Positions 62,588-64,000 of a stretch of 64,000 nucleotides of DNA are shown here, piece after piece. A program made the position numbers and the translations under genes. Origin of the DNA: Siphonodentalium dalli (lineage: Eukaryota; Mollusca; Scaphopoda; Gadilida; Siphonodentaliidae); NCBI GenBank assembly GCA_032622095.1, contig CP136063.1:279613426-279677425 (forward strand). The letters are read 5' to 3'. Within the stretch, counting starts at the first letter, position 1, and every line of letters begins with the position of its first letter. The notes below the pieces were generated by a model. The model was not told the origin of the DNA. It made no database searches and saw nothing but the letters and a program-made list of their open reading frames with translations.

Positions 62588-62770
62588 GTGAGTTTGCACC
62601 TTTTGCATTATAATGTTGCCTGGCTGAGCACAGAATTCATGTCTGCTAAACCCATCATTTCAAAAAGAATATCCATGTGGAGTTTTTCTCTTCTTTCTAG
62701 AGCTTAATGTAGACCATTATTTTCAGTTAGCTACAACTACTGCATAAATCGTTGTCAGTTTGTTGGGTAC

Positions 62771-63257
62771 TTAACCCTTTTATACTATATGGCTTCTCCT
62801 ATTCAGTTATAAAAGTATACATTGGAAGGGTCTATTCATCTGGATGGAAATATGAGCAGACAACAGAAATTGCAGAAGACAACCTATTCATTTGCAAGCC
62901 TTGAAATAGTGTGTCTGTCATTTGCAGAATGAGGTCCCCAGAGGGTGAATTTAGTTATGCTACCCCGCATAGCGGGCTAGCATCACCAAATTCACCCTCT
63001 GGGAACCTCTTCTGCTGAGGTGTAAGCAGAATGAGGTCCAGAGGGTGAATTTGGTGATGCTAGCCTGCTATGCGCGGTAGCATCACTAAATTCACCCTCT
63101 GGGGACCTCACTCTGCAAATGACACACACTATTTCAAGGCTTGTTCATTTGTGGGAAGTGTTAAAATGATAAGTTCATCATTTGTTAAAACTTAATATCT
63201 AAACATTTCCTGATGAGTAACTACTCGTCAATTAGTGTTTAGTATTGAAGGGGTTAA
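62771..63257. mobile_element. Family G MITE with a nested family B element
   Basis: TTAACCCTTTTATACTATAT to TATTGAAGGGGTTAA. Split by a family B element (62895-63143). Confidence 0.82.
62895..63143. mobile_element. Family B element with perfect 8-bp target duplication
   Basis: CAAGCCTTGAAATAGTGTG to CACTATTTCAAGGCTTG; TTCATTTG at 62887-62894 and 63144-63151. Confidence 0.92.
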
Positions 63258-63329
63258 CATGTAATTTGTTTGTGCCTTCCTTTTGAAACAAAACGGTGAA
63301 TGGATATTGCAGGGTCTTTACAGCTAGTA

Positions 63330-64000
63330 TTTTTTTGCTGAACTTGGCGAAGTTAATTTGAGCTAATCGAATTGGTTGGCATCCGTCCATCCATTACCCA
63401 TCAGTACATCAACAATTTCGTTTGTCACACCCTGCAGGCCACATCCCTGATCTCATCATCACCAAACTTCATATGGATCTTCGGGGTGATCTCTAAATGG
63501 GAGCCATAGATTTTTTCCGAAATTTATTAAAAAACGTGGCCGCCAACAGCCATCTTGGATTTCAAAGTTGAATCCATCGGCACACCCTGCACCCCACATT
63601 TTTTGGACAATTTACAGGCTTGTTTAGGATCACTTCTAGATGGTAGCTATCAGATTTGAATGATTTTCAATGAAAACATGGCCGCCAGCAGCCATCTTGA
63701 ATTCTACTACGTGTATGACTAAATCCTTTGGCACACCCTTCAGACCACATCCCTAATCCTATCATCACCAAACTGTACAAACTTCGGCACACCCTACAGG
63801 CCACATCCATCATCCGATCATCACCAAACTTCATATGGTTATCCGGTTTGACCCCCAACAATCTTCATGTGGATCTTCAGGGTGACCCCTGGTTGGCAGC
63901 CAATGGTTTTTTTTACGAAATTTGTAGAAAAACATGGCTTCCAGTGGCCATCTTGGACTTCTAATTTGGATTCACATTTATTGGTGAAATGTTTGAAATG
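63330..64000 (+). repeat. Family D repeat, runs off the window
   Basis: Repeated blocks ATCATCACCAAACTTCATAT, GATCTTCGGGGTGA, AACATGGCCGCCA, CACACCCT(A/G)CAGGCCACA. Open frames here are shadows. Confidence 0.65.

Overview
The window is animal genomic DNA: spliced genes with GT-AG introns, AT-rich introns and a very dense load of DNA-transposon relics. The gene content and repeat styles (hAT, piggyBac-like TTAA elements, Penelope-like GIY-YIG, LINE tails, repeats with runs of CCGTCCGT) fit a marine lophotrochozoan, most likely a bivalve mollusc. That placement is inference; no species marker was seen.

One host gene fills the window. I could thread 27 coding exons on the + strand from 1114 to 62587 with canonical splice sites and matching phase at every junction, giving about 1,909 codons. 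The C-terminal half (exons 20-27) is recognisable as the WD40 region of GTF3C2, the 110-kDa subunit of TFIIIC, the factor that recruits TFIIIB and RNA polymerase III to tRNA-type promoters. Exons 15-17 add three zinc-finger-like modules. Exons 1-14 encode long, low-complexity, Ser/Thr/Lys-rich sequence with internal tandem repeats. Both gene ends lie outside the window: exon 1 begins mid-codon, and the expected last WD40 blades are missing after 62587.

Layout. 1-8.8 kb: introns with a TTAA element, two hAT-type elements with perfect 8-bp target duplications, and several palindromes. 8.8-13.4 kb: exons 2 and 3. 13.5-20.9 kb: intron 3 with a TTAA element, a 4.2-kb hAT transposon (broken transposase, minus strand) that itself carries a 972-bp hAT MITE, and nested TTAA elements. 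21-37 kb: thirteen-exon array of symmetric phase-0 exons begins (exons 4-14), separated by hairpin MITEs. 37-46.5 kb: zinc-finger exons 15-17, a 1,030-bp unrecognised insertion, and exon 18, whose 5' splice site is tandemly amplified. 48-53.3 kb: exons 19-22 and a LINE 3' fragment. 53.7-57.2 kb: a minisatellite of roughly 50 units. 57.7-62.6 kb: exons 23-27. The rest is repeats.

The strongest unusual signals are: (i) several families of palindromic MITEs with TTAA target duplications that share one hairpin core but carry different ends; (ii) at least four MITEs flanked by 50-165-bp duplications of host sequence, some including exon ends and splice sites, two with one MITE end missing; (iii) amplified 5' splice sites at exons 11 and 18 and a decayed duplicate of exon 13; (iv) a run of 13 symmetric exons in a TFIIIC subunit gene. 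No CRISPR, rRNA, tRNA or bacterial-type operon was seen.
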